Shown: positions 10,056-21,345 of the stretch, one piece after another
Layout: every line of letters starts with the position of its first letter
Position numbering within the stretch: the first letter of the stretch is position 1
Source: Calliphora vicina
Lineage: Eukaryota; Arthropoda; Insecta; Diptera; Calliphoridae
DNA: 64,000 bases
Direction of reading: 5' to 3'
NCBI RefSeq assembly: GCF_958450345.1
Contig: NC_088781.1
Location: 21,357,857-21,421,856 of the forward strand
Translations under genes and position numbers: made by a program
The notes under the pieces: generated by a model
Told to the model about the DNA's origin: nothing
Database searches by the model: none
What the model saw: only the letters and a program-made list of their open reading frames with translations

Positions 10056-10063
10056 AATTATAT

Positions 10064-10578
10064 AGAATGATTTTAAAATTTAATCTATATCTTCTCTAAG
10101 AACTTCTGTTCAACAACTTTATTATTATCCGCAGCAAAATGGAGCTTTAGATAAATAATGGTTGCGGTTTTGGTAGCCACAACCATGATGGTGACACTTT
10201 AAAATTTAAACCATTTAATTGTATTCAATGGACCTTATATTTTCCAAAAACAAAAAGGTAAAATAATTCAATTCAGAATTGGTTTTCGCTATTTTGATAA
10301 ATGATTGAAAAATGTAAAATTCATATTCATCATGCAAAAACTAGTAAGAAAACATGTATTGCAAGAACAAGTTATTCCAAAAAAATATTTGAAAAGATAG
10401 CGGGTTTTGGAAAAATTTCATTGTATAAGATAGAGAAATAAGAAAATTTCAAATCTAACAGCAAAAACTAAATATGTTCGTTATGAAATTCACACCATAG
10501 ATGAGGGATGTTTTACTGAACATTTTACCATCAAGTCATTTTCATGAAAATCAAAGATAGAATATAGTCCCTCGATAT
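10064..10578. other. No recognisable gene
   Basis: AT-rich sequence. GGTTGCGGTTTTGGTAGCCACAACC at 10160-10184 is a small imperfect hairpin. The inverted ATATCGAGGGACTATATT copy lies at the right edge. Confidence 0.4.
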
Positions 10579-10880
10579 GTAATTTTTTGAGTCATGGAAA
10601 TATAACCATATACGGACACCACTACGTGATAAAAGACCAAAAACAAAAGACCCGTGTTTCCCAGTTTTGTCCAAAGTCAAGCCCTTTTTTTATGGGCCCC
10701 CAAATATTTGGGGTCTTGGTGTAATTTTTGCAAAAAAAGTGGTTATTTTCTCAGGTTCATATCTTGCAAACAGTTTGGAATTTTGAATAACTCTCTGAGG
10801 CAAAGTTGTAGCCCTTGTCATAAAGAACAAAAATTGTGCAAATATAAAATCAAAAAAACTTCTTCTTCAAGATCAAAATC
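10579..10880 (+). mobile_element. Fold-back family, left arm only
   Basis: The copy starts at the family edge TTTTTTGAGTCATGGAAATA, runs through CATATACGGACACCACTACG and GCAAAGTTGTAGCCCTTGTC, and breaks off near TCAAGATCAAAATC. The following GTTGCACTGTGTA resembles the family's outer end, so this may be a deletion derivative of two arms. Confidence 0.75.
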
Positions 10881-10889
10881 ATGTTGCAC

Positions 10890-11409
10890 TGTGTAATTGG
10901 CAAACCTATGAAATGTGTGTTTGAAAAAGGTTTTACGCCTTTTAGGCGCCTACTCTTGGGTTAGAAAGTTGAAATTTGTGGAAAAATCAATTGCATGGTA
11001 AACAAAATATTCTTTTTTTAGATTTAAAATTATTCCAGAAAAGATTTAAATTTTTTTTTTTAAAAATTTATTTTTAAACAGAATTAAAAGTAATGACGAT
11101 CCGTTACATAGTTTTCAAGATACTGTATGTGAAAACGGACAAAATTACCTAAAGATGGTCTATTTTTATAACACTGAAAATCAGTCAACCCAACATATCG
11201 TTGGACAATCTCCTGTAATATAGGCTTATTCAATATTTTTTAGGGGCACATGAAATTTTTGATTTTTGCAACCTCACTTAGACCCCTTTCACACTAGGCA
11301 ATTTAGTTGCGCAAGTCTCTTGTGTTTGTAGATGACAGAGGTAATGTCGGGTTAAGGAGAAGAAAATTGCCTAGTGTGAAAGGGGTCTTATTCTAGGAGC
11401 GACACTGTA
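10890..11409 (-). mobile_element. CACAGTGGCGCC family copy, truncated
   Basis: Read on the minus strand it begins at the decayed end near CACTGTA (11403-11409) and runs inward through TTTTTGCAACCTCACTT and TTAGGGGCACATGAAA. It shares GACTGATTTTCAGTGTTA and CCTTTTAGGCGCCTACT with the complete copy at 13339-14312. A 107-bp MITE interrupts it at 11281. Confidence 0.75.
11281..11387. mobile_element. 107-bp MITE with perfect 24-bp inverted ends and TTA duplication
   Basis: The ends are GACCCCTTTCACACTAGG (continuing CAATTT) and its exact inverse. TTA stands at 11278-11280 and 11388-11390. The sister element at 13.3 kb has the uninterrupted sequence (inverse of CCTCACTTTTTCTA), so the insertion site is confirmed. 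A 3-bp TTA duplication is typical of PIF/Harbinger MITEs (inference). Confidence 0.92.
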
Positions 11410-11798
11410 CGCCATTGTAACCTAATTTAACCCTAATTTTTTCCCCCAATATTTTTTTACCTTTGTTTTGTTTCATTAAACAAAATATATTTGCAGCAAC
11501 AAACTATTTTTTCACCCAACATTTTACATTTTACCAAAAAATATTTTAAATTTTTATCTTTAAATATACTTTGGTGAAGGTTATATAAGATTCAGCACAG
11601 CCGAATAAACTTGTTTCAATTTAATTTAAATTTAAATTAAAATTGATATACTGGTTGTTATTATTATTTAAAACTTTGTTTAACTGGTTAGACCTCGTTG
11701 GACTACGGGACATATGATAAATAAAATATTACTTATACGAATTGAAACAACAATTTATATGACCATATTTACTTGCACATATTATATGTGTCTATATT
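11410..11798. other. Spacer with a dispersed-repeat tail
   Basis: The only recognised part is 11570-11617: TATATAAGATTCAGCACAGC followed by CGAATAAACTTGTTT, the 3' tail of a calyptrate dispersed repeat (also at 48.03 and 61.77 kb). No gene. Confidence 0.5.
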
Positions 11799-12575
11799 AG
11801 AGCGCCTCAACCAAAAAAAACTCAAAAATTAAGTTTTCTTAATCACAGATAATACAGGTGAACAGCAAAAAAAGGCTTGAATAACCACTAGATAAATTTG
11901 ATGCACCATGAATACCTAAGTACAAAAATTGTAAAATTTTTCAATTCTATAGAGCGATTTTTTTTTTAAATTTTTAAGTAAAATTAAGACTTTTGTTAGA
12001 GGGTTGGTTAGTATGTATCAAACAAAAAACTAAAATTTTGTGAAAATGAGTGAATACACTTAATTGTGCATAAAATCGAAGAGAATCCTTCGATTTTTAT
12101 GATCGATATCTCATTTTGTTCCTATTACATGTGGCTTTTGCGACAAAGTAATAAATATGAACAATTTCTGCCTTATTCGATTTTTCATGATTTTCTAAAA
12201 CAAAAAAAATTAGCTATTTTCATGTAAAAAATATATTTTTTTCTTCAATTTGTTTTTATAACTCCGAAACTACTGAGAAAATTGAAACGCAATATATAAA
12301 CCGATTAAATTTAATGTAAATCTCAACTTTTCTAAGTTTATTTTCATAACATCGGAGTTTTGAGTTATCATTTATTATGTGGTGAAATGTCTAAAAAAAA
12401 TGTATAGTTTTATATAAAAAAATTTTTAACAAAAACCCTCTCCATAGAATTTAAAATTTGGACAATATTTGTACTACTGGCGCCTCAATACATCAAAATT
12501 ATGTAGTGGTTTTAAAAGACTTTACAAGTTTTTCGATTTCGTTGCCTTGTGTTATTAATATAACGTGCCGTTCTA
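11799..12575 (+). repeat. Dispersed repeat C, long copy
   Basis: This matches 27845-28490 in the same orientation through ATAACTCCGAAACTA, AAAACGCAATATATAAAC-like words, TTTCCATAGAATT and TTGTTGCCTTGTG. An internal near-repeat of the ACTCCGAAACTA block is seen in both copies. GGCGCCTCAA occurs near both edges (11802 and 12481). Element class unknown; no open frame is shared. Confidence 0.65.
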
Positions 12576-13338
12576 ATGTACAACTACAATAAACATAAAA
12601 GATTTAAGTGCCATGAACAAAAACAATCTATAGAAATAATTTTACAATACAAACAGACATTAAATGTGTGTATTTTATTTTAAAATCTACTTGTTGTTGT
12701 TGCTGTTGCTGCACAACAAAACACCGACAAACCATTCAAGTGCAAGAATTTCAATGCACATTTATACTAACAAACACATGCCTACACATATGCAAGTATG
12801 TTCGTTTGTTTTTGCTTGTGTAAAGACATATAAACATTTTAAATTGCATACTTTGTGGCTGCACTGGTGTCAATGTATCCTTTTTCATTATTGCAATTAT
12901 CTTGTGAATTTTAGACATGTAAACACTTGAAACACATACCAAAAAAAGTGTGTTGTATGCAAAGAAAGTAAAATATGAGGGGGGAAGAATGAAAAGAAAA
13001 ACTGTAAATGAAAACAACTTCGAAACATTTATACTTCTTAACTTTACTGTACTTTAACAAACTTATATACAATAAAACCAAAACTGAGTGGAGATGTTAT
13101 AATGTGTGTTTGTGTATATAAATGTTGGTTAAAAACAGCCACAATTTTGTGTTACCTCTACAATGCTTTATGAGCATGTAAGTATAGTTGTTAGTGTTTA
13201 GAGTGTAACAAATAATAATTCCAACATAAATAATGCAACTATTCGGGGACTAAATAGATTCGTAGGGTTTTGGTTGTATTAATAACAAAACCATATACGA
13301 TTTAAAGGAACTTTATTATGTAAAAGTTTTCACCAATG
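12576..13338. other. AT-rich DNA without a recognisable gene
   Basis: Open frames of 88 codons exist on both strands (12664-12930, 12751-13017), but their translations are Phe/His/Cys-rich and overlap each other. I see no domain and call no gene. Confidence 0.45.
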
Positions 13339-14312
13339 CACAGTGGCGCCTGTAGAAAAAGTGAGGTTGCAAAAAACAAAAATTTCATATGCCCCTATAA
13401 AATATTGAATAATCCGCTTTTACAAGAAATTTTTCAATGATTTCAAATAAGCTATTCTTATTAAAATCAGATTTTTCGTTCAGAAGATATAGCCCTCCAA
13501 ATTTGACTGATTTTAAGTGTTCAAAAAACAGATGACTCGAAAACCGCCTCGTCAATCTTGTTGATTCTATTGACAGATGTCTTAATTAAGAATATATTAA
13601 AAAAAATTGTTCTGCTTGATCAGCTGCTTGATTTGTCCAAGTCTTTACCAATATTTACCAACTATCCATTTTTTCAATATTTCTCAAATTTGATGGAATA
13701 TAAAAAATTATAAATTTATATATTTGCCATATTCTCAAAATAAGTTCTTTGATTATTCCTTTACCTAATACAAAAGCGTCCAGCTGCCCGTCTTTGTCCC
13801 ATTTTTTGCTAGAGGTAAAATTTTCAAAAAAGACATGATTCCAAAAAAATGTTGTATGCTCTTTGGGCAATTTATGACATATAACAGTGAAAACCCAATA
13901 GATATACCTTATTTTACGCATTGTGAGGAATATTTTGCAAAAAATTTTAATATAAATTTTAAAAAATTTTAAATCTTTCTGGAATATTTTACAAAGAATT
14001 AAATTTTTTTTTTTTTAAAAAAATTTTAATATTTTCTGGAATAATTTGAAATCATAAAAGCCTTTAAAAATAACAAAAAAAATCTAAAATTTTAAAAAAT
14101 ATTTTATTTTACTTCCCATAAACTTGATTTTTGCATAAATTTCAAATTTGCTAACCCATAAGTAGGTAACTAATAGGCGCCCAATCCCTTTGAAATACTC
14201 ATTTCATAGGCTGATCAATTATCTATCACATGCCTTTTACATTTTTTGATTATCTCGTTTGCTTCAAAAGTTATTATTTTTGCAACGAAAATCCTCAATT
14301 GGCGCCACTGTG
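13339..14312 (+). mobile_element. Complete element with CACAGTGGCGCC inverted ends (974 bp)
   Basis: The left end CACAGTGGCGCC (13339) and right end GGCGCCACTGTG (14301-14312) are perfect inverses over 12 bases. The first seven bases are identical to the RAG recombination-signal heptamer. Flanking pentamers are CAATG and CAACT, so no clean target duplication is left. Related copies lie at 8.6, 10.9-11.4, 28.5-29.2 and 42.9 kb, all in the opposite orientation. No transposase frame is present. Confidence 0.8.
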
Positions 14313-14468
14313 CAACTAAACTAAAAATTTCATATTTTTTTGGAAAAAGTGTATGAGAAATGTGTCCTGTTTTTTAAGAATTTATTAAAATTTTTATTAC
14401 TTTTTCCTTTTACTGTACATTAAAGTAGCATTTTAATTTTTACTTTCTAGATTTTTTAAAGCTCTTAT

Positions 14469-14510
14469 GGTAGCAGTATACAAGGCACAGAGCACTTGTA
14501 TACTGCTACC
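14469..14510. repeat. Perfect 16-bp hairpin GGTAGCAGTATACAAG
   Basis: The arms are 14469-14484 and 14495-14510 with a 10-base loop. The right arm and the following ~60 bases are repeated at 15711-15797, where the left arm is decayed (AAGCAGGTTTGTAAGG). The stem may be part of the end of an old element. Confidence 0.8.
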
Positions 14511-14570
14511 ACTTCGCATGAAAGATTACATGATTTTTATATGGGATTCCTCGCGTAGAGGCTCTGCATA
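14484..14570 (+). repeat. Direct repeat ending CCTCGCGTAGAGGCTCT, copy 1
   Basis: Shared with 15711-15797: GCACTTGTATA, TGCTACCACTTCGCATGAA, AGATTACATGATTTTTATAT, and TTCCTCGCGTAGAGGCTCT. Copy 1 lies outside the CACCGT element and copy 2 lies inside it, so the sequence was present before or carried by two separate insertions. Confidence 0.85.
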
Positions 14571-15287
14571 GACCATAAAAACTCTCTATACTGTTATATA
14601 CCAATAGATTAAAAAAATGCTATCAAATCCACAGTTATCATCAGAAAATAAAACTTATTTGAGGAGTTTTATTTTTCCCGTCAGAAAATAAAACTCTTTT
14701 TGTTTATTTTCTACATTTTTTCAATATATTTCTGTATTGAGTTTATCTGATATAACACCGTACGACGCTCAATATTTGACACGATCTGGATGATAAACGT
14801 CTGAAACAATAAATGAAATGGAGAAAAACTGCGTTTTCAGTTTTTTATTTCGTGATCCTGTTTCCTTTTAAAAGGACTTCAAATTTTCAGAGGAGTACAT
14901 TTTTAAAAAAGGTTCTAAAATACTTCTGATCATCCTACTATGTCAAATTTGATGTCATATTATCAAGAAGGGTTGTAAAATATTTCGTATTATTTTTGTT
15001 TTATACTGTAAGGATCAAAAGATGTCAAAAATTTCCTTTCAAATTTTTATCCTTGAATATCCTTTTAGATTTCCAATATTTTTTTTTTTTAAAAATAATG
15101 AGTTAAAGATCCAAATATTGAATACCACATGCCAAAATTTCATCCTTCTATCTTAACTACTTAAGTGTTAAAAAATATTTTAAATTTGAATTATTATTTT
15201 TATATTTTATTTTAATATTTCATTCGAAAAAAATAAAACAAAATCCGTTGTGAAAAGCAACGAAGAAGACTTTTTAATAAACAAGTA

Positions 15288-16302
15288 AAATGGTATAGCC
15301 CGACCTTATCATACCCTACACGTGGTATATGATTATAAAGAGTTTTCTTTTGATATGAAACTTATTTGTGTTGAATATTATTTGAATACACACATTTTCG
15401 GTAGTGGGCCTTATATGAAACATATTTGTGTTAAATTTTGTTTGGATACTGACATATTTCACAGATTTATGTATATTAATGACAGTTTCGAGAATATTGC
15501 TTATCTGGGAGCTATAGAATATTGCTGCCCGGTCGTCATGAAATTGTTGTGGGAGTTCGGCTTACATAAAACTTAATTGTGCTGAATTTGGTTTGAATAT
15601 GTTTGTAATTAAGATGTTTATGAGAGCTTAACTATTTTGAAATAGGCCAATTGTATGAGGGCTAGGATAAATACCCAGCAAAAAATGGTGCTTCCTCGGA
15701 AGCAGGTTTGTAAGGCAGAGAGCACTTGTATATTGCTACCACTTCGCATGAAAGATTACATGATTTTTATATGTGATTCCTCGCGTAGAGGCTCTAAATA
15801 AGGAATCCAAAATAACATATTTCACAGCTTTAAAATTAACCTGACTTCATCGAATTAAATATGTGCAAACAATTGTGCATATAGATTTTAAAGCTGCTGA
15901 GAAGCAATAAAATCTTACAGACCCAGTGATTGCCTAATAAGAAGCGCTGATTTTTTCTAAGATCTTCACCACCTATACGAATAGCTTAATATAGCCTTCC
16001 AAAATCATTTTTGTAAGTCAATAATTTTAGGATGCAATTAATGTAGCAGTATAAGATGCAGTTATCATATTTATTGCTTCCAAATCCAGAATATTTTTTG
16101 CTGGGTAATGGGCTGATTCTAACCAAATTCAATAGCCTTTGAATGGATGGACGGACAGACCGACGGACATCGCTTCGTCGACTCAGAAAGTGATCCTGAG
16201 CAAATTGGTATACTTTAAGGTGGGTGCTGTGACAATATTTTTGTATGTTGCAAACAACAGCCCTAACCCATTATACCTCCCCCACTATGGTGGTGTAGTT
16301 TA
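15288..16302 (+). repeat. Dispersed repeat A inside the CACCGT element
   Basis: The region from AACAAGTAAAATGGTATAGC (about 15281) to the box CCCCACTATGGTGGTGTAG (16281-16299) matches, inverted, the free-standing copy at 62465-63148. Its middle (about 15640-16090) is unrelated to that copy and includes the direct repeat at 15711-15797, so there is a further insertion or substitution. The same cargo occurs in the other two CACCGT elements. Confidence 0.7.
15711..15797 (+). repeat. Direct repeat ending CCTCGCGTAGAGGCTCT, copy 2
   Basis: This is the partner of 14484-14570 and differs at only a few positions (for example TATTGCTACC for TACTGCTACC). It is preceded by AAAAAATGGTGCTTCCTCGG. Confidence 0.85.
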
Positions 16303-16720
16303 TAAACAAGCTCTTTTCTTAATAAATTTTTTTGGATACTAATAAATTTTTTTTTTATATTTTAATTTGACCTTTGTATATATAAAGGATGAAATTTTGA
16401 CATTTAGTATAGAATATTTGGTTCTTTACATTTTTGACATATTTTGATCCTTACAGGATAAAATAAAGATAATGCAAAATATTTTACAACTCTTCTTGTT
16501 CCTTTGACATACAATTCGTCATTGTTGGAATAGCAGGAGTATTTTTAAATATTTTTTGAAAAATGTACTTCTTTGAAACTTTGAAGTCCTTAAAAAAGGA
16601 CACATTATTAGGAAATGAAAAACTGAAAACACAGTTTTTCTCCATTAAATTTATAGTTTCAGACGTATATCATCCGGTTCCTGTCTAACAAATTTTTTCT
16701 CTATTTGTCGGACGGTGTAA

Positions 16721-17930
16721 TGTGCGTAGTAATCTATTTGTTTAAGAAAAAAAACACACTTTACATAAAATGAGTTTTACTTTCTGACGGGAAAAATAAA
16801 ACTCCTAAATTCTGACAAGTTTAGTAAAATTGGATGATTTTTAATGGTGGCACATTTTTTTGAAGTTAGTTTTGATCCACCCTACTATATATGGCAATAT
16901 AAAAGTCAAACACAAACTGAAACATAAACTAAAAGGTTTATTTTTCCATTTTTTTCTTTTTTTGGTGTTGTTGGTTTATATCTTATTATGTTTTTTTGTA
17001 TCCTGTGTATACACAGCAACCACTTGTTTGTTAAATATTGTTGATTCCACAGTTTTTGTTTTTCAAATAAATTTTTTGTTTCTGTTAGTGCTGCTGCTGT
17101 TGTTTTGATTTTCCTGGGTTTTGTGTGCGTTTTTCTACTTCAATGGTTTTTTGTGATGTCATCTTATTTTATAAACTTCCGGGTTTTTTTCAAACTCATA
17201 TACAGCCATAAATACTCGTTTACATTAATCGTTATAATCCTCTTCAACATCATTCATCATATTTTCTTTCTTTTTTTTTGTTAATAGTTTAAGCAAGAGA
17301 AAAGCAGTTAAAACATTTAACGCGTTTTTTGTGTTTAAGAGTCTGCATGAGTTTTATTTCCTTTCACACATACACCCATAAATGTTTATGTGTATGTATG
17401 TTTAAAAACATTTAGGCATTGATGGTTTTTCTTTAGCAGTGTGAGCATTCTATTCATAAAACTACTAAAAATTCTTTATTTCTTTTAATATTCAGCTTCC
17501 TCTGGCTGGAGTAGTCTAGAGTTGAGGCTGCTGTAAGGCTTGTTCTATAATTTTAATGTTTTCTAAGTAGGTTGTTAACCTGTGGAAGGTGTGATTAAAT
17601 ACTCATGAAATCATTAAAACATTTAAGTGTTTCCTATATGTACAAGGGTATCTTGTGTAGTTTTCTGCTTGTTTCATGCTTATACTGCTGATTATTAAAG
17701 CAGCCTTTTCAGCGCTTTAAGTGCTGGAATTATTTATGTTTTCTGGAGTTTTTAGCAGACTTGGCTATAAAATTATTTATGGCCTTAAAAATTCAATATG
17801 TTTGTACTTTTATTACTATTTAAGGTATATTTTTAAGTGTTTAAAATTACTCTATTGAATTTCAATTAGGTAACATTGTTGTTTTTTTTAATTATTTAAA
17901 AAAATATAAAAATAGAAACACTACGAACTA
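16721..17930. other. T-rich DNA without a recognisable gene
   Basis: Long T-rich strings and TATGTATG microsatellite-like bits near 17390-17410. I saw no conserved frame or repeat family. It may be ordinary intronic or intergenic fly DNA. Confidence 0.5.
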
Positions 17931-17934
17931 CATG

Positions 17935-19610
17935 ATCTTAATGAAAATAAATTCCTTAGTTTTATTAAATATTAAAGTTTTAGCTTTCATATGACATCAA
18001 CAGCTTCAAAATCCATCGATATTTGCCGTAGTTATACAAAAATAAATATTTTAATTATACTAGACGTATGATTGATATTTAATTAGAGGTTAGATTGGAA
18101 GATTGCGCATAACTTAAGCAAATAGGAACAGATTTTTAAAAACTTTAAAGCATATAAAAGCTAAGACTCCAAGTAATTTGTATTTAAAATAAAAGATTTA
18201 GTTTGCATATATTTTTCATTAAAAAGTTTAATTTTGTTATGAAATTTCAAACTGTTTTTAAATCAACGACTTTAAATATAAACAAAACTTTTCAAAAGAT
18301 CAGCACTGATATTAGGAATTTATAATTTAAAGGTTTAGCTTTCATATGGCAACAACAGCGTCAAAATCAATCGATATATCATAGTTGTATAAAAATAAAC
18401 ATTTTTATTATACTAGACGTATGATTGATATTAAATTAGTGGTTAGGTTGGAAAATTGTCCATAATTTAAGTAACTGGAAATAGATTTTTAAAAAATTTT
18501 AAGTATATGAACGCTAAGACAGTATGTAATTTATATTTACAATAAAAATTTAGTTTGAATCGAGTTTTCATTAAAAACTAGAATTTTATTATGAAATTTC
18601 AAAGATTTTTTAAATCAACTAATTTAAATATGGACAAAACTTTTGAGAAAATTACCAACGATATTATGAATTTATAATTTAAAGTCTAAGCTTTCATATG
18701 GCATCAACAGCTTCAAAAGCTATTGATATTTGTCATAGTTATACAAAAATAAATATTTGAATTATACTAGACGTATGATTGATATCTAATTAGAGGTTAG
18801 ATTGGAAGATTGCGCATAACTTAAGCAAAAATAAACAGATTTTTAAAAACTTTAAAGCATATAAAAGCTAAGACTCTAAGCAATTTGTATTTAAAATAAA
18901 AAATTTTGTTTGCATACATTTTTCATTAAAAACATTTATTTTGTTATGAAATGTCAAACTGTTTTCAATTCAACGACTTTAAATATAAAAAAAACTTTTC
19001 AAAAGATCACCACTGATATTAGGAATTTATAATTTAAAGTTTTAGCTTTCATATGGCAACAATAGCATCAAAATCAATAGATCGATATATCATAGTTGTA
19101 TAAAAATAAACATTTTTATTATACTAGACGTATGATTAATATTTAATTAGAGGTTAGGTTGGAAAATTGTCCATAACTTAAGTAACTGGAAACAGATTTT
19201 TAAAAAATGTTAAGTATATGAACGCTATAACGCTAGACCGTATGTAATTTATATTTACAGTAAAAGATTTAGTTTGAATAAAGTTTTCATTAAAAACTAG
19301 AATTTTATTATGAAATTTCAAAGAGTTTTTAAATCAACTAATTTAAATATAAACAAATCTTTTAACTACTGATATTAGGAATTTATAAGTTAAAGCTTTA
19401 GTTATCATATGGTATCAACCGCTTCAAAATCTATTAGTATTTGCCATAGTTATACAAAAATAAATATTTTTATTATATTAGACGTATGATTGATATTTAA
19501 TTAGAGGTTAGTTTGGAAAATTGCCCATAACTTAAGGAATTGGAAAGAGATTTTAAAAAACTTTAAAGTGTTTGAATTTAATGGCACTAAGTAATTTATT
19601 TATTTTGAAA
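17935..19610 (+). repeat. 354-bp satellite array with dimeric higher-order pattern
   Basis: The word TAGACGTATGATT starts at 18061, 18414, 18768, 19125 and 19479, giving periods of 353, 354, 357 and 354. Units alternate between two types. Type 1 has ATCAACAGCTTC and GGAAGATTGCGCATAAC (units 1 and 3). Type 2 has GCAACAA.AGC.TCAAAATC, ATATCATAGTTGTATAAAAA and GGAAAATTGTCCATAA (units 2 and 4). The real period is therefore about 708 bp. Single dispersed monomers lie inverted at 1, 1745, 22600 and 24106 onward. Confidence 0.92.
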
Positions 19611-19664
19611 TTTTTTTTTATTATTTTCTGTATGACTTAGAAATGCGTTATTGAATTAGGTGGC

Positions 19665-20550
19665 GCATATTTTGAATGCGGTTTTTGTTTTTAATAACTT
19701 ATATGTCATTTTGGAGGCTACATATCTGTCATTTATTCTCATTTATTACTTAAGGAGTGAGATCGAAAAATCGTTAACACAAGTTTTTCCTTAAAACGTT
19801 TACTTATTTATTTTGAAAAAATTTATTTTGAAAGTGGATTCTGTTTTTAATAACTTATATGTCATTTTGAAGGCTACATATCTGTTATTTATTCTCACTT
19901 AGTTATCGAACAACAGAGTTTTTTTGCTTCCAAAAATGTACAATTTTGCGCCAACAAAACGTCATTTGTGAAATGTTTTGCTTTCTTTATCTAATTTGAA
20001 AAAAAGTGCAGCTGAAGTACAACAATTGCCCACCGAAGCTTATGGTTAATGTATTTCATGGTTTTGCGGTTCCATAGTGGTGATTTTGACACGGATTATG
20101 ACCAGATTATCTAAGAAATAACAAGATTTGGAGTTAATAGTCCCTGAAGAATGTTGTCAAACTCAACAAAAGCTTGCAAAATCATTGAAAGCTACTCAAT
20201 CAGCAATTTCAAAATGTTTTCAAGCAGCAGGATTCAACCAAATATAGGAAAATTTGGTATTGAAAGTGAACGCTATAAACGAAAATTATTTTTGCACCAA
20301 ATCATTACTTGCGAAAAAAAAAATGGATCCTTTACGATAACCCGAAGCCAAATATCCATGCCGCTAAGTTATTTCTCTGCATTTGGTTAGACCAAAAGGG
20401 TCCTATGTATTATGAGCTGCTGAACAGGAAACCTTTACCCAACACATCTGATTCGTTTGAAACGAGTATTGAAATAAGTAACTGTTAAAAACTTTTTTGA
20501 ATGAAGTGATAGAGAAGTTTTGCCTCACCCCCTTTATAGCCCAGACCATA
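19665..20550 (+). pseudogene. Mariner transposon relic with most of the transposase
   Basis: The end sequence TAATAACTTATATGTCATTT occurs twice (19698, 19850). Transposase pieces follow: QTQQKLAKSLKATQSAISK (helix-turn-helix region, about 20158-20215), then YKRKLFLHQIITCEKK, then KLFLCIWLDQKGPMYYELL (about 20360-20425) and, after a deletion, LPHPLYSPD (about 20522-20548). Mariner transposases normally have TGDEKWI, HDNA and SPD. Here the first catalytic Asp motif is damaged and the segment with the second is missing. Several frameshifts make it inactive. Confidence 0.85.
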
Positions 20551-20561
20551 GATGACAACTA

Positions 20562-20665
20562 GATATGCAACTGAGAGCCCAAAAACCTAAATCTGTTGTC
20601 AAAAACCTAATTCATGGAAATGTATTGCCATGTATTTGGGTATTGTAAAACATATATGTATATAA
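20562..20665 (+). repeat. ~100-bp direct repeat, copy 1
   Basis: Shared with 20892-20990: GACAACTAGATA, AACTGAGAGCC, AAAAACCTAA.TCTGTTG, CAAAAACCTAATTCATG and AATGTATTGC. The copies are 330 bases apart and very similar, so this is a recent local duplication or the ends of a small element. Confidence 0.8.
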
Positions 20666-20891
20666 TTGTCAGAAGCTAAAAGACCTAACTCTACTTTTCG
20701 AAAATTTCATAATTTTGTTCTACATATTACTATCTAATTAGTTCTGAACTCTTAGAAACTTATTTTGTTCTTCTATTACTTAATTTAATTCTTGAGAAGT
20801 GACTACAACCATTATTTTCGTTTTATAAATTTTGGAAATATATTTTTCAAACAACACTAATTTACTCTAATTTTTACTTTGTTAGGCCTTT

Positions 20892-20990
20892 TAGCATAGA
20901 CAACAACTAGATAGGTAACTGAGAGCCAAAAACCTAAGTCTGTTGGCAAAAACCTAATTCATGAGAATGTATTGCATGTATTTTGATTTG
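20892..20990 (+). repeat. ~100-bp direct repeat, copy 2
   Basis: This is the partner of 20562-20665. It starts after CCTTTTAGCATAGACAACAAC. The sequence between the two copies is plain AT-rich DNA with no frame. Confidence 0.8.
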
Positions 20991-21089
20991 GTATATCCCG
21001 TATGTGTGTAAAGAGAGTAGTTTTTACTCTCTCCATCCGTTCTATGCGTTTATTCTATGCCTTTTAGCTTCTAACACATCCATATGTTA

Positions 21090-21345
21090 AATGGGAGTAA
21101 TTTTGCTTAATTTTTTAAATGACATTGCAGGAGAGCCTTCCCTTCTATGTATTTATTCTATGGTACAAACCTTGCCCCGGCCAACTACTATTTGTTTCTA
21201 TCGAAGCAGAAAACTCTCTGTGATACGCCTCACATTGGAACAATATATCCAATATTGGCTTGATTCGTTCCTGGCCTCCAAATATAAGCAGTTCTGTTGG
21301 CTCGGAGCCAATATTTTTTTCAAGAGCTAACAATTTTCATAGTTT
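21090..21345 (+). pseudogene. Mariner C-terminal relic
   Basis: The frame gives LSVIRLTLEQYIQYWLDSFL then ASKYKQFCWLG, the last ~40 residues of mariner transposases. It resembles the first relic at 355-700 more than the one at 49.4 kb, including the preceding PTTICFYRSRK. Truncated on both sides. Confidence 0.75.

Larger units (their letters stand above)
14756..16717 (+). mobile_element. 2-kb element with long inverted ends (CACCGT), copy 1
   Basis: The left end is CACCGTACGACGCTCAATAT and the inverted right end begins CACCGTCCGACAAATAGAG. The arms stay alignable for roughly 400 bases (shared GGAGAAAAACTG.GTTTTCAG, TAAGGATCAAAA, AAAGGACTTCAAA). TAA lies on both sides (14753-14755, 16718-16720), a possible 3-bp duplication. 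The interior carries a copy of dispersed repeat A. There is no transposase, so it is a non-autonomous fold-back-like element. Two more copies lie at 25.7 and 56.9 kb. Confidence 0.85.

Noticed and set aside
13339..14312. A 5-bp target duplication for the CACAGTG element
   Set aside because: The flanks CAATG and CAACT agree in only three of five positions, so I do not claim a duplication for this copy.
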